A stretch of 64,000 nt of DNA from Atherinomorus stipes (taxonomy: Eukaryota > Chordata > Actinopteri > Atheriniformes > Atherinidae): contig JALJCO010013448.1 in NCBI GenBank assembly GCA_023101725.1, positions 696,001-760,000 of the forward strand. The letters run 5' to 3'. Shown piece after piece: positions 56,052 through 64,000 of this stretch. Position 1 is the stretch's first letter. The number at the start of each line of letters is the position of its first letter. The position numbers and the translations under genes are program-made. The notes below the pieces were generated by a model. That model searched no databases and was not told the DNA's origin. It was given only the letters and a program-made list of their open reading frames with translations.

Positions 56052-56203
56052 AAGATCATTTTCAAAAACAGTTACCACCATGTAGAAAACACAGAGCTAA
56101 CTGCTTCTGTTAAATGGGGATAGGAGGTTTGTACCCGACAGCGACGAAAAGCAGTTAACTACGTTTTCCATATGGTGGTTAACTGTTTTTGCAAATGAAC
56201 TCT
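56052..56203. mobile_element. 152-bp MITE inside copy C with a CAATTG target duplication
   Basis: The ends AAGATCATTTTCAAAAACAG.TACCACCAT and GGTGGTTAACTGTTTTTGCA.ATGAACTCT form imperfect inverted repeats of about 28 bp. CAATTG is present on both sides (56046-56051 and 56204-56209), whereas copy B has a single CAATTG at the matching point (15673-15678). This is a filled versus empty site comparison inside one window. Confidence 0.85.
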
Positions 56204-56224
56204 CAATTGTAGCTTACATTTGTT

Positions 56225-56730
56225 TACAGCGATGAAGTAAAGATAAAATGACGAAGCAGAGACAAGACAAAGATGAAGCGGAGTTAAAACTGCGACGACA
56301 ACATAGCAGCGACGTAGCTGCGAAGTAGCAACGACGAAGCAACAACGAAGATGTGATGAAAGAGCAACGAAATGGTGACAAAGCTGCAACGAAACGGCAA
56401 CATAGTGGCGACGAAATGGCGATGAAGCTGCGACAAAACATCTGCAAAACGGCAATGCAATGGCGACATAGTGGTGACGTAGCAGTGACGAAGCTGCAAC
56501 AAAACAGCGGCAAAACGGCGACGACGAAGAAGCAACAACGAAACTGTGATGAAATGGCGACGAAACGGTGACAAAGCTGCGCCGAAATGGCAACATAGCG
56601 GCGACGTAGCGGTAACGAAGCAACAACGAAGCTGTGATGAAGCGGTTACGAATACGTGACAAAGCTGCGACGAAATGGCAACATAGTGGTGACGAAGCAA
56701 AGACGAATCAGCGTCGAATCAGCGACGAAG
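56225..56730 (-). repeat. 11-bp minisatellite of copy C, about 46 units
   Basis: On the plus strand the units read GCGACGAAATG, GCAACATAGTG, GTGACGAAGCT or GCAACGAAACG; on the minus strand they resemble the GCCGCTTCATT and GTCGCTGCTTC types of copy B. Period and position in the element are the same as in copies A and B, but the unit variants differ, so the array has changed between copies. Confidence 0.9.
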
Positions 56731-56871
56731 TGGAGGGAGGAAAAATCATTTTCCAGGACAACTCAAGCTTTTCCAGGACATTTTACTCTTTCTCTCATTT
56801 TCCATGTGTTTTCCATGACTTGAAAAATGTTCAATCATTTTCCAGGTTTTCCAGGATGTGCGGGAACCCTG

Positions 56872-57106
56872 GTAAATAACTGGTTTGATTACAATATGAT
56901 GTTATATCAATACAGAGCAATTTGATGTTTGTCGATATCTCAATTTCAGTAACAATACAATTTAGATTTGATTTAGGATCCACCGATCGATGTGAAACAG
57001 TACGACATGAGACTGAACACAATCATTTCCATTCAAATCAACATCACAAAAAGCAACTAAGTCATCATTGAACATTTTAATTCCTGAGCTCTGACGTTTA
57101 AATCAG
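56872..57106. other. Short AT-rich spacer
   Basis: Carries GATTTAGGATCCACCGATCG-like motifs that hint at another eroded element, but no ends are visible. Confidence 0.35.
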
Positions 57107-57895
57107 TTTAAAGGAGTGATGACATAGCAGTTAAAAACTAGTTTATGTTGTTGGCATTACTTTATATGTAAATACTCCAAAGAAAAAAACGGCATTTTTA
57201 CAGCGGAGTATTGTTTTGAAACGCCAGACCTCACTTCCTCAGTAATACAGTTGGGTCCGGTGATGACATGGAGCTTTACCCGGAGACCACGTTGACTTCA
57301 TTTTGATTGGCTACACCTTATTTGGCTATGACCTTATTTGGAGAATCTAGGTCAAGCTGCGGTCGGAGTTTGCTAAAGGCTAACTGCTAGCAACATGGGC
57401 ACTTCAGACAGTGTGAGCTACGTTTATCAGACAAGACAGCATTTAGAAAATAAACAAACTTACAGGTAATGACAAGGTTGTGGCCCCCTCCCTCGGTGTT
57501 GCTGCAGAAGTTTTCTTTTAAATCCATTTGTTTGAAAATCCAGACCTGACTGCACAGAAGTTACTACTAGCTCCATACACGCAGCTGAATCAGACAGGGA
57601 GGGGAGGGGGGGAGCGGACGGTGCATAAACCGTTAGGAGAGAGAGGGGGGCGCCGTTTACTTGATAGTGTGCTCTTATTGGAGCAATTAAATTACGTAGA
57701 ATGATGGAACTACGTAGAATGATAAGCTGCTGTCTGATTCAACTGTTTCTGAGCCAAGAGACAAAGCTGACAGACCATAAACAGGAACTTTGATTCTCAC
57801 TCTGGACATTCACATGACCTCATCAGTGCACAACAGATCATATTATACACCCAAAACCCCAGAAAAGTGAATTTTGATGTCATGGCACCTTTAAA
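57107..57895. mobile_element. 789-bp non-autonomous DNA transposon with TTTAAAGG ends
   Basis: The left end TTTAAAGGAGTGATGACAT pairs with the right end ATGTCATGGCACCTTTAAA (two mismatches). The body holds a G-rich patch (57598-57650) and an inverted pair around ATTACGTAGAATGAT. No transposase frame. A terminal fragment of the same family lies at 20412-20500. Confidence 0.75.
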
Positions 57896-58320
57896 TAAAA
57901 AAAAAAAAGACTACTTACTGAAAGTACATATGCAGTACTATCTTGCTGTGTCACATCTATCCACTGCTCAAGATCTATGAAAATCCCACTGAAGTGGAAA
58001 ATATGTCAAAGGAACTTCAAAATAAAGCTATTTTCAAAATAAAAGGGGGTCTGATATAGATTTTTGGCTGATTTTAAGATTTTGGATCCACATATCAATC
58101 TAAAGATGAGAATTAGCCGTTGGCTATAATTGTGATGTGTAAAAGTTATGTTGACCATAATGTAAATGTAAAAAATCTTAACCTAAGTTATTTGATAATT
58201 AAAAGAAGTTTTAGTCTTACTTGTGTTTAATCAAAATATTGGTTTTAAAGCATTTCTTTCTAGTACTTCTGTTCTCAAGTTAAACATATATCTAATATTG
58301 CCCTTGTATTCAACATATTA
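57896..58320. other. Unassigned AT-rich sequence
   Basis: A-run at 57896-57908; no further feature seen. Confidence 0.4.
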
Positions 58321-58500
58321 TTTCTGCTACCAACATGTTTATTTCTGCTGTAAATGTGTTAATTTCAGCTGCAAACATGTCTATTTCTGCTGCAAACATG
58401 CTTATTTCGTTGGTCTTTTTAACATGGGAGTGTATGGGGATTTGCTCTGTTTTGGAGCCAGCAAGGAGAACTATCATTTTTTGACTTTACTTCCGGGCTT
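58321..58500 (+). mobile_element. Short-array copy of the element expanded at 23.1-24.2 kb
   Basis: About four imperfect units (AACATGTTTATTTCTGCTGT, AACATGTCTATTTCTGCTGC, AACATGCTTATTTC) are followed by TTAACATGGGAGTG and by the flank GGGGATTTGCTCTGTTTTGG then AGCC. The flank is the reverse complement of 23085-23110. It shows the probable unexpanded state of the 21-bp array. Confidence 0.75.
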
Positions 58501-59761
58501 CACTCTTTCCAGCGGAGTTCGCCCTTTGGGTATCACCTGTTAACGTGTGGTTGAACCTGAAGTGGACGTTGATGTTTTGTGTAACTTATCAACCAGGAAC
58601 ATGAATCCACTTGCTGCCCTGCTTCAGTCTGGATCCTGCTGAGGTTTTTAGGAGCGAGCATTCGTGAGAAGTTGGGCGTTAATCTTGTGAAACACCTTCC
58701 TGCAACCAAAGACCGAGCGCTTTAAATATGTATGCTAATTCCGGGCCGTTTTCCCGGGTCAGCGCGAGGATCCGTTTCCCGGTCGTTAATGGAGGTGTAA
58801 CTGGACTCAAGTGTGTAACGATCCGGTTACCCTGACATTTGTAGAGAGCCCCCGCAGCAGAAGACGCAGGAATGCCGGCCTGAAATTCAAATATAGATCT
58901 CAAGCCAGTCGTTTCCCTGCGACAGCCACAGATCAGCAGCGTTTCTCATCACAGTTCATTCATTTTAAAGCTTTTTATAAACTCTACGCCTGCATTAACG
59001 GTCCGGAGGAGTGGCCCGCTGCACAACCATCCCAGCGGTGTGAATAAGAGACTGATTCTTTATCGTCTCTGACTGGTCTTACTGGGATTTCAAAAGCCAC
59101 GTCTGGAAAACTGCAACACAACTCAGCCATCCAGACGAGGGAATAGCCGTCAACTTCTGGAATGTTGCTGTGAAAATAAACAATGCTTCGGCTTTTCTCT
59201 GCGTCCCCTCGTGTTTCCGTCCGAACTCTGGCGTTTAACCCTTTCCGCTGCAGCCGTGAGAGCAGAAGTAAATCAGAGTAATGTCTCCTGGAGGTTCTGG
59301 CCCTGAGAGTGCCATCTTTCAACTCCTCAGCAAAAACATGTGTTCAAGGTACGGTTACAGGCGCTCGTCCAAGTCAGCCGCACATCATATTAATTACACG
59401 TCTTTCATCGTGGTACTAAAAAAGAAAGAAAGAAAAAAAGTCTTTTCAGTGCTCTGCAGTTTGTTTGCCTGCATAAACATTTAGCAGCAGAGTGTTGTAG
59501 CAGGTCACGTACGGTAACCAGGCTGCAGGTAAGAGGTCTGGCAAACAGCCCCCGGCTGGGGTCGCTTTAATCAGGATGCAAATTTACTGCGTTCAGTAAA
59601 TGCACCGGAATGGGTGTGATGGGTAATATGCACAGTTCAAAATCACCAGGAAACATAAATTTACTGTTTAATGCTCCACCTTCTCCCCTAAAACCCAACA
59701 AGTTAAATACTTTCCATGTCTAATGTGTAAAAATGGAAACTTAATGTAATGATTTGCAAGT
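58501..59761. other. Unassigned, single-copy-looking sequence
   Basis: Balanced composition, no array. Frames of 74-112 codons overlap on both strands and show no domain. Confidence 0.4.
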
Positions 59762-60227
59762 TCAGGATTTTAAATGAGCTTTGGTCCAGAGAGGACGGAT
59801 GGTGGTGTTTCTGGATCCTGGTCTCATACGGCTTCTTCTCTGCATGATGGAGCTTTTACCTGCATTTGTGGGTTTCAGGGAGAAACTGTGTTCACAGACG
59901 GAGATTTCTGGAATCTTCCTGAGTCCATCAGTGGTTTCCGGTAGAGAATCATGTCTGCTTTTCATGGAGAGGATCATCAGCATCCAGCCTTTTCCCTCAC
60001 ATAGAGATTCCTCCTGGTTCTCTCCATCTTCTGATGATCTTCTACTCGGTAGATGGAGGATCTTCAACGTCTGAGGAACGTTTTTCTGAACTTGTTCCAC
60101 AACGTTTAGAGCCAGTTTGTCTCAGATTGAACCTCTGTCCTTTCCTTCTGAGAGACTCTGAAATGCTCCTTTATACCCAGTCATGTTACTGGTCTGTTCC
60201 CAGTTAACCTGACTAGATATTAAAGTC

Positions 60228-61112
60228 GGCTGCATGGTAGTGTGGTGGTTAGCACCGCAGCCTCACAGTAAGAAAGTTTCTAGTTCAATTCCCAGCTGGG
60301 GAGGGGTTTGAACTCCAACAGTTCCTTCCTGTGTGGAGTTTGCATGTTCTCCCCGTGCATGCGTGGGTTCTCTCCAGGTACTTCAGCTTCCTCCCACCGT
60401 CCAAAGACATGCATGTTAGGTTAATTGATCACTAAATTGTCCCTATGCACTCAAAAATAGAGGTATCAATTTGTACTTAAAAGGGTACAAAGCTTGTTGT
60501 ACCCTTGGTGTTCCTTTTTAAAAGACAACTCTGTACCTTCAGTCCTGGTCCATTTTTGTACCTTATCAAGCTGTATGAGTTAATAAAGTACAATTAAACC
60601 AATTAAAAATTATGAATAAAAGTCAATAAAATAGAGATTATGACAACATTCAAAGATGCCAATAATAAATAATTATTATATAAATATTAGGCCAAACACA
60701 TATATAATTATACATATAATTAGTACTATGATTATTATGAATATCACAATATAATAACTATAACAATACTACTGTTTAGAAGTACTGCTATTTATAGTTA
60801 TTGTACATGTTCCAATGCTGCAGGTACCCTTAGAGTTGAAATGGTACAAATTTGTACTTTATATTACTTTGGACCCTTTTTCATAGTATGTAGGTACTTC
60901 TGGCCTCATAAAGACCAATATTGTACTTTTGAGAGAACATTTGTAAAAAATTTAGCTACAGGTACAGAAATGTTCCTGTCTGTACCTCTATTTTTGAGAG
61001 TGTGTGTTGGCCCTGCAGAAGACTGGTGACTCACCTGGTAACAGCTGGGATAGGCTCCAGCAACCCCCACGACCCCGAACTGGATAAGCGGTGTAGAAAA
61101 TGACTGACTGAC
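60228..61112 (+). mobile_element. tRNA-derived SINE with a 13-bp target-site duplication
   Basis: The 5' part (GGTAGTGTGGTGGTTAGCAC; B-box-like AGTTCAATTCC) is tRNA-like, followed by GTGTGGAGTTTGCATGTTCT, CCAAAGACATGCATG, and at the far end GGGATAGGCTCCAGCAACCC, CGACCCCGAACTGGATAAGC and a TGAC tail. This is the well-known fish SINE layout. AGATATTAAAGTC flanks it (60215-60227 and 61113-61125), and the empty site exists at 9785-9797. A 549-bp element interrupts its body. Confidence 0.92.
60450..60998. mobile_element. 549-bp MITE inserted in the SINE
   Basis: The ends are a perfect 16-bp inverted repeat: CTCAAAAATAGAGGTA at 60450-60465 and TACCTCTATTTTTGAG at 60983-60998. Sub-terminal GTACAA/TTGTAC motifs are repeated in inverted orientation. 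The body is AT-rich with no frame. No clear target-site duplication. Confidence 0.88.
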
Positions 61113-61320
61113 AGATATTAAAGTCTCCTCCAATTATTATTTTCCACTTTTTGTTTCTTCTGTTCCAACTTTTTACAGACGTGTTGCGGCATCAGATTCA
61201 CAATCAGAGAAAATTTCCCATAATGATGTTTTATCATCTGCGATGTTGTTGATCTACTGGGAATAAAATCATGTCATTTACGTTCCACCGTGAATGAAAC
61301 ATGTCAATGAGATTCTGGTT

Positions 61321-61581
61321 GCATTTTAAACAGTCTAAACTCTTCTATCCGTGGATCTTGTATTTATTTCCGTCTCTGGATGATGGTTCTTCAGCAGCTC
61401 CATATCTGTGCAGCATTTCTGGGTATTCACATATTTTTCCGTGTATATGAGGTGAAATGAGAAGTGAAAGCATGTTCAGCATCCAGGCCACCGTACGTGT
61501 AACACGACACAACAGCAGGGGAAAACATATGACTCGCATCATTTTGTGTCACACTACTTCAACCAAGACTTTTTCCCACTA

Positions 61582-61620
<39 letters not shown>

Positions 61621-62379
61621 GTATGTTAGAGTTGACAAAAGCGTGAGGTATAAATCAGCCATGCTTTGCTGGTGACTGGCGGTCTGGTGGACATTTTGAT
61701 TCAACATGTTGCCAAAGCGCAGATCTCTGACCCAGAAGCATGGTGCGGTAACCGGAGACCAGCTGAGAATGCGGGGGCCTGAGCCGGCACCTGTAGCGTG
61801 GACCGAGCCTCTCCGGTTTCCCTGCCTTGGCCCGCATGCTGAAGCAGCGTAGCCGTGGAGCTCCGGTCAGGAGCTGGCTGTCAGCGGGGGAATTTGCAGG
61901 GTGAGGTTGTTATTACATCCCGGGTGTGGGTGGAAAAGCAGCCGACTCTAACATGACCGTCAGTCAGCTGCCACGCAGCACGTTATTAATGGATCTTGGC
62001 TTCTGGGCTTCGGTCGGCACGCGGCGATCGATCAGGGACACGCAGTCATCCTGGGTTAACACTAACTTTCCTCACACGAGCCTCAGTACAGTACAGAACC
62101 ACTACAGTTGTTAATACAACTGACAATGATGAGTTTTGAAACGACAGCAAAGAGCAAACCTGCACAGACTGTTATATACAACAGTAGGTGGCTGCAGAGT
62201 AGTGGCTGTGGTGTTTTGATAAATTATGTCATTATAGTCAAGAATTTGCAGCAATAATTGTGACAATCCTTTTTCTTACCGAAAAACTGAAACAGTTAGT
62301 TGACTGATAAAGTCATTTTAAGCGATATGTAATTTTATTAGTGATAGAATGTATGTGAGTCGAGCCACAGGTCTAAATA
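61321..62379. other. Unassigned sequence with a (CA)n microsatellite
   Basis: A run of about 17 CA units lies at 61583-61617. The rest is single-copy-looking, moderately GC-rich at 61680-61900, without coding evidence. Confidence 0.4.
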
Positions 62380-63060
62380 TTTATACTGCTCAACTTGTGC
62401 AATTGGTGTGGTATCCAAAAATGTAAGATTAAGCTCATTGACAGGTGTAGTGCGTTTTTTCTGAAATAACATTGAGTAAGATTTTGTTCTGTAATAATAT
62501 TTGGTTTTAAGCAGTAAATCTGCATAAAGTTGAGTATTACAGTCTGAGCAGACAAGAGGAAGGTTGTTAATAAAAATTTAAAATAAAAGTGGACCGAGAG
62601 AAGAACCTTGTGGCACACCTCTCTCCATAATTTGATAATCTGAAAAACCACCTTTAAATTAAACATGCTGTTGACGGTAATGGAGATACGAGTTAAACCA
62701 AAAAAAGAGAGGACCTGTCAAGACCAACTGAATGTAATTTATCTAATAATAAACAATGATCAACCATGTCAAATGCCTGAGAGAGGTTGATAAATAAGTC
62801 TATAGTTGTTCATATCACTCATGTTGCCTCCTTTATACAGGGAATAAACCTTGCACATTTCTAGCTGAGAGGCACTTCACACGCACGTGGAAAAGATAAA
62901 TAAAAAGATCAGCTAAAGGAAAAGAGAGAACGTGAGACACAATCTTAATAAATTTAGCTTCAATACCATCAGGACCAGCATGTGCATTTAAGGAAAGCTC
63001 ACCAATGGCCTGCTCAACCTCAACTGAGCTGACCGGTCTAAAAGAAAAAGTGCTACCTCC
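62380..63060 (-). pseudogene. Antisense LINE reverse transcriptase relic with internal deletion
   Basis: Minus-strand translation from about 63030 downward gives HAGPDGIEAKFIKIVSHVLS, FPLADLFIYLF, then after a frameshift VYKGGNMSDMNNYR, the entry of the reverse-transcriptase domain. It jumps at once to FINLSQAFDMVDHCLLLDKL (motif A) and, after a frame break, GVPQGSSLGPLLF and QLYAD-like residues. At least 60 residues between NNYRP and motif A are deleted. It differs from the L2-like LINE at 4.7-6.3 kb in sequence. Dead copy. Confidence 0.8.
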
Positions 63061-63235
63061 AGACGTAGCGGGACATTATTTAATTATCATTAGATAATGA
63101 GGCTTGTTCATTAAAACATTTTGTTTTTAGTATCTCCTTTGGTACCCGGTCCTCGAGCTACCATCCTGCAACAAGCTGGATTTATACTAAACAGATTTAG
63201 AGCGTACCTTATCCAACACACATGAATGAACAGCT

Positions 63236-64000
63236 GAATCAAATCAAATCAAGCTTTATTTATAAAGCACTTTTCATACCATTAAAAGGCAACACAAAGT
63301 GCTTGACATAATAAAAACAAATGCAAATTCAAATAAAAACAAGCCTTCACACATCCAAGTATATAACACAAATCACACACATGCACACACCCAACCCGCC
63401 TCCCAATTCGACAGGTGACTACCAACCCCTATTTTCTGTCTCTTAAGTGAACAGGTATAAAAACACTAACAGTAAAAACCATCTGGCATGACACTGCTGT
63501 GAGGAAACGATGTCTTGGGGATCCATTCACACCAGGAGCCAGCCCACCCTAGCCACATAGGGCCCAGCTGCAGGGACCCCCCCAGATCAGGACAGGCCAG
63601 GATCCACACCACAGCCGCAGGGCTGCGGTGCAGGACCCCAGACGCCAAGAAAAGGGCGTCCACCACAGCCGTTACCCCCCAGACCGAGCAGGCAGAGCTC
63701 CCTGACTGAAGGATCCCCATGAGGAAACACTGGGGAAATTAAAAGTGTTTAGGGTTTAACCAATAAATAAATAATAAAAATAAAAGATGGATGGTAAAAT
63801 ACACATAAAAGGAAGTAATACAAATAAAATCCATACAAAATAAATTTAAATATCGCAAAACCAAATTATAAAAAAAAAACCCCCAAAAAAGATAATTTAA
63901 AAATGAGATCAAATTCAATTAAAAGCCAAGTTAAAAAGGTCTTGAGCCTCTTTTTAAAAACATCAACAGTCTCTGCAGCCCTGAGGTTCTCTGGCAGGCT
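63236..64000 (-). mobile_element. Dispersed repeat, cut by the window end
   Basis: It opens with AAATCAAATCAAGCTTTATT then TATAAAGCACTTTTCATAC, which read in reverse is a LINE-like 3' end with an AATAAA and a TTGATTTGATTT tail. It continues through a GC-rich unit (63480-63720) to AGTTAAAAAGGTCTTGAGCC and the window edge. The end resembles 3' UTR-type repeats of fish LINEs or SINEs. The call depends on recall of such repeats. Confidence 0.45.

Larger units (their letters stand above)
55903..56871 (-). mobile_element. Minisatellite-carrying element, copy C, with both termini
   Basis: The ends are perfect 10-bp inverted repeats: CAGGGTTCCC at 55903-55912 and GGGAACCCTG at 56862-56871. GTAAA lies directly outside both ends (55898-55902 and 56872-56876), a plausible 5-bp target-site duplication. 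CAGGGTTCCC-type ends are usual in fish hAT elements. On the minus strand the order is left flank (CCTGGAAAACCTGGAAAATG, GAGTAAAATGTCCTGGAAAA), 11-bp array, then right flank (AAGCTACAATTG, CTCCAAAAGCTTG, GTGATAACTCGACT, CTGGAAAAGTCCTGGAAAA). There is no transposase. A 152-bp element is inserted in the right flank. Confidence 0.85.
59762..61320 (+). mobile_element. Copy of dispersed repeat X, interrupted by a SINE
   Basis: The X sequence up to 60227 and from 61113 onward matches the uninterrupted copy at 9580-9850. It also extends upstream (59780-60040) and downstream (ACTTTTTACAGACGTG, CTACTGGGAATAAAATC), beyond the part shared with 9.6 kb. The downstream part resembles the right flank of the 35-bp array at 34 kb. 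No frame is preserved; the class is unknown. Confidence 0.65.

Noticed and set aside
60228..60310. tRNA gene call on A- and B-box-like sequence
   Set aside because: The tRNA-like head is joined to the SINE body and flanked by a target duplication; it is a SINE head, not a functional tRNA gene.

Overview
The window looks like non-coding nuclear DNA of a teleost fish, probably a percomorph-like genome. The evidence is: fragments of non-LTR retrotransposons of the L2 type and of an RTE-like type, Tc1/mariner transposase relics, a tRNA-derived SINE of the type common in fish genomes, many short terminal-inverted-repeat elements, and many long minisatellites. I found no convincing protein-coding host gene, no rRNA, no free-standing tRNA gene, no CRISPR array and no bacterial or phage signal. 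The longest open frames (901 and 817 codons near 42-45 kb, 360 near 23-24 kb, about 270 near 17-18 kb and 53-54 kb) all lie inside tandem arrays whose unit length, or a small multiple of it, is divisible by three. They are not credible proteins.

Layout. 0-6.3 kb: a patchwork of transposon pieces ending in a broken L2-like LINE with an in-frame 51-bp minisatellite. 7.3-9.9 kb: a transposon-like unit with an 11-bp minisatellite, an AT-rich degenerate array, and a copy of an unclassified repeat called X here. 9.9-11.6 kb: high-complexity single-copy sequence. 11.6-12.7 kb: a 29-bp array. 13.9-16.3 kb: a possible hAT-like element containing a second 11-bp-minisatellite unit. 17.3-20.4 kb: two arrays of the same 33-bp unit. 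23.1-24.2 kb: a 21-bp array. 25-25.5 kb: a purine-rich triplet tract. 26.8-28 kb: a 15-bp array. 28.7-29 kb: a Tc1-like relic. 30.2-31 kb: a 26-bp array. 31.4-32.1 kb: nested inverted-repeat elements. 33.2-34 kb: a 35-bp array. 35.6-36.5 kb: a large fold-back element. 37.8-39 kb: an RTE-like LINE split by a TA-flanked element. 39.7-40.4 kb: another fold-back element, followed by about 1 kb of poor-quality-looking homopolymer-rich sequence. 41.5-44.8 kb and 46-47.4 kb: related arrays built from 11-mers. 48.3-52.9 kb: a 49-bp array split by a G-rich poly(A)-tailed LINE-like insertion. 53.5-54.4 kb: an 18-bp array. 54.5-58.5 kb: several inverted-repeat elements. 59.8-61.3 kb: a triple nest (repeat X, SINE, small DNA element). 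62.4-64 kb: an antisense LINE relic and another dispersed repeat.

The unifying observation is that tandem arrays occupy roughly 19 kb by my boundaries (about 30 percent), and several are expansions of transposon sequence. The 51-bp array is inside a LINE reading frame. The 21-bp array has the same flanks as a short-array copy 34 kb away. The 11-bp arrays sit inside a dispersed unit with conserved flanks present three times, whose best copy has 10-bp terminal inverted repeats. The 46-kb array is bounded by a 15-bp direct repeat, like an insertion with target-site duplication. Transposon-seeded minisatellites are therefore the best candidate here for something not fully described. Family names rest on motif recognition, not on database searches.
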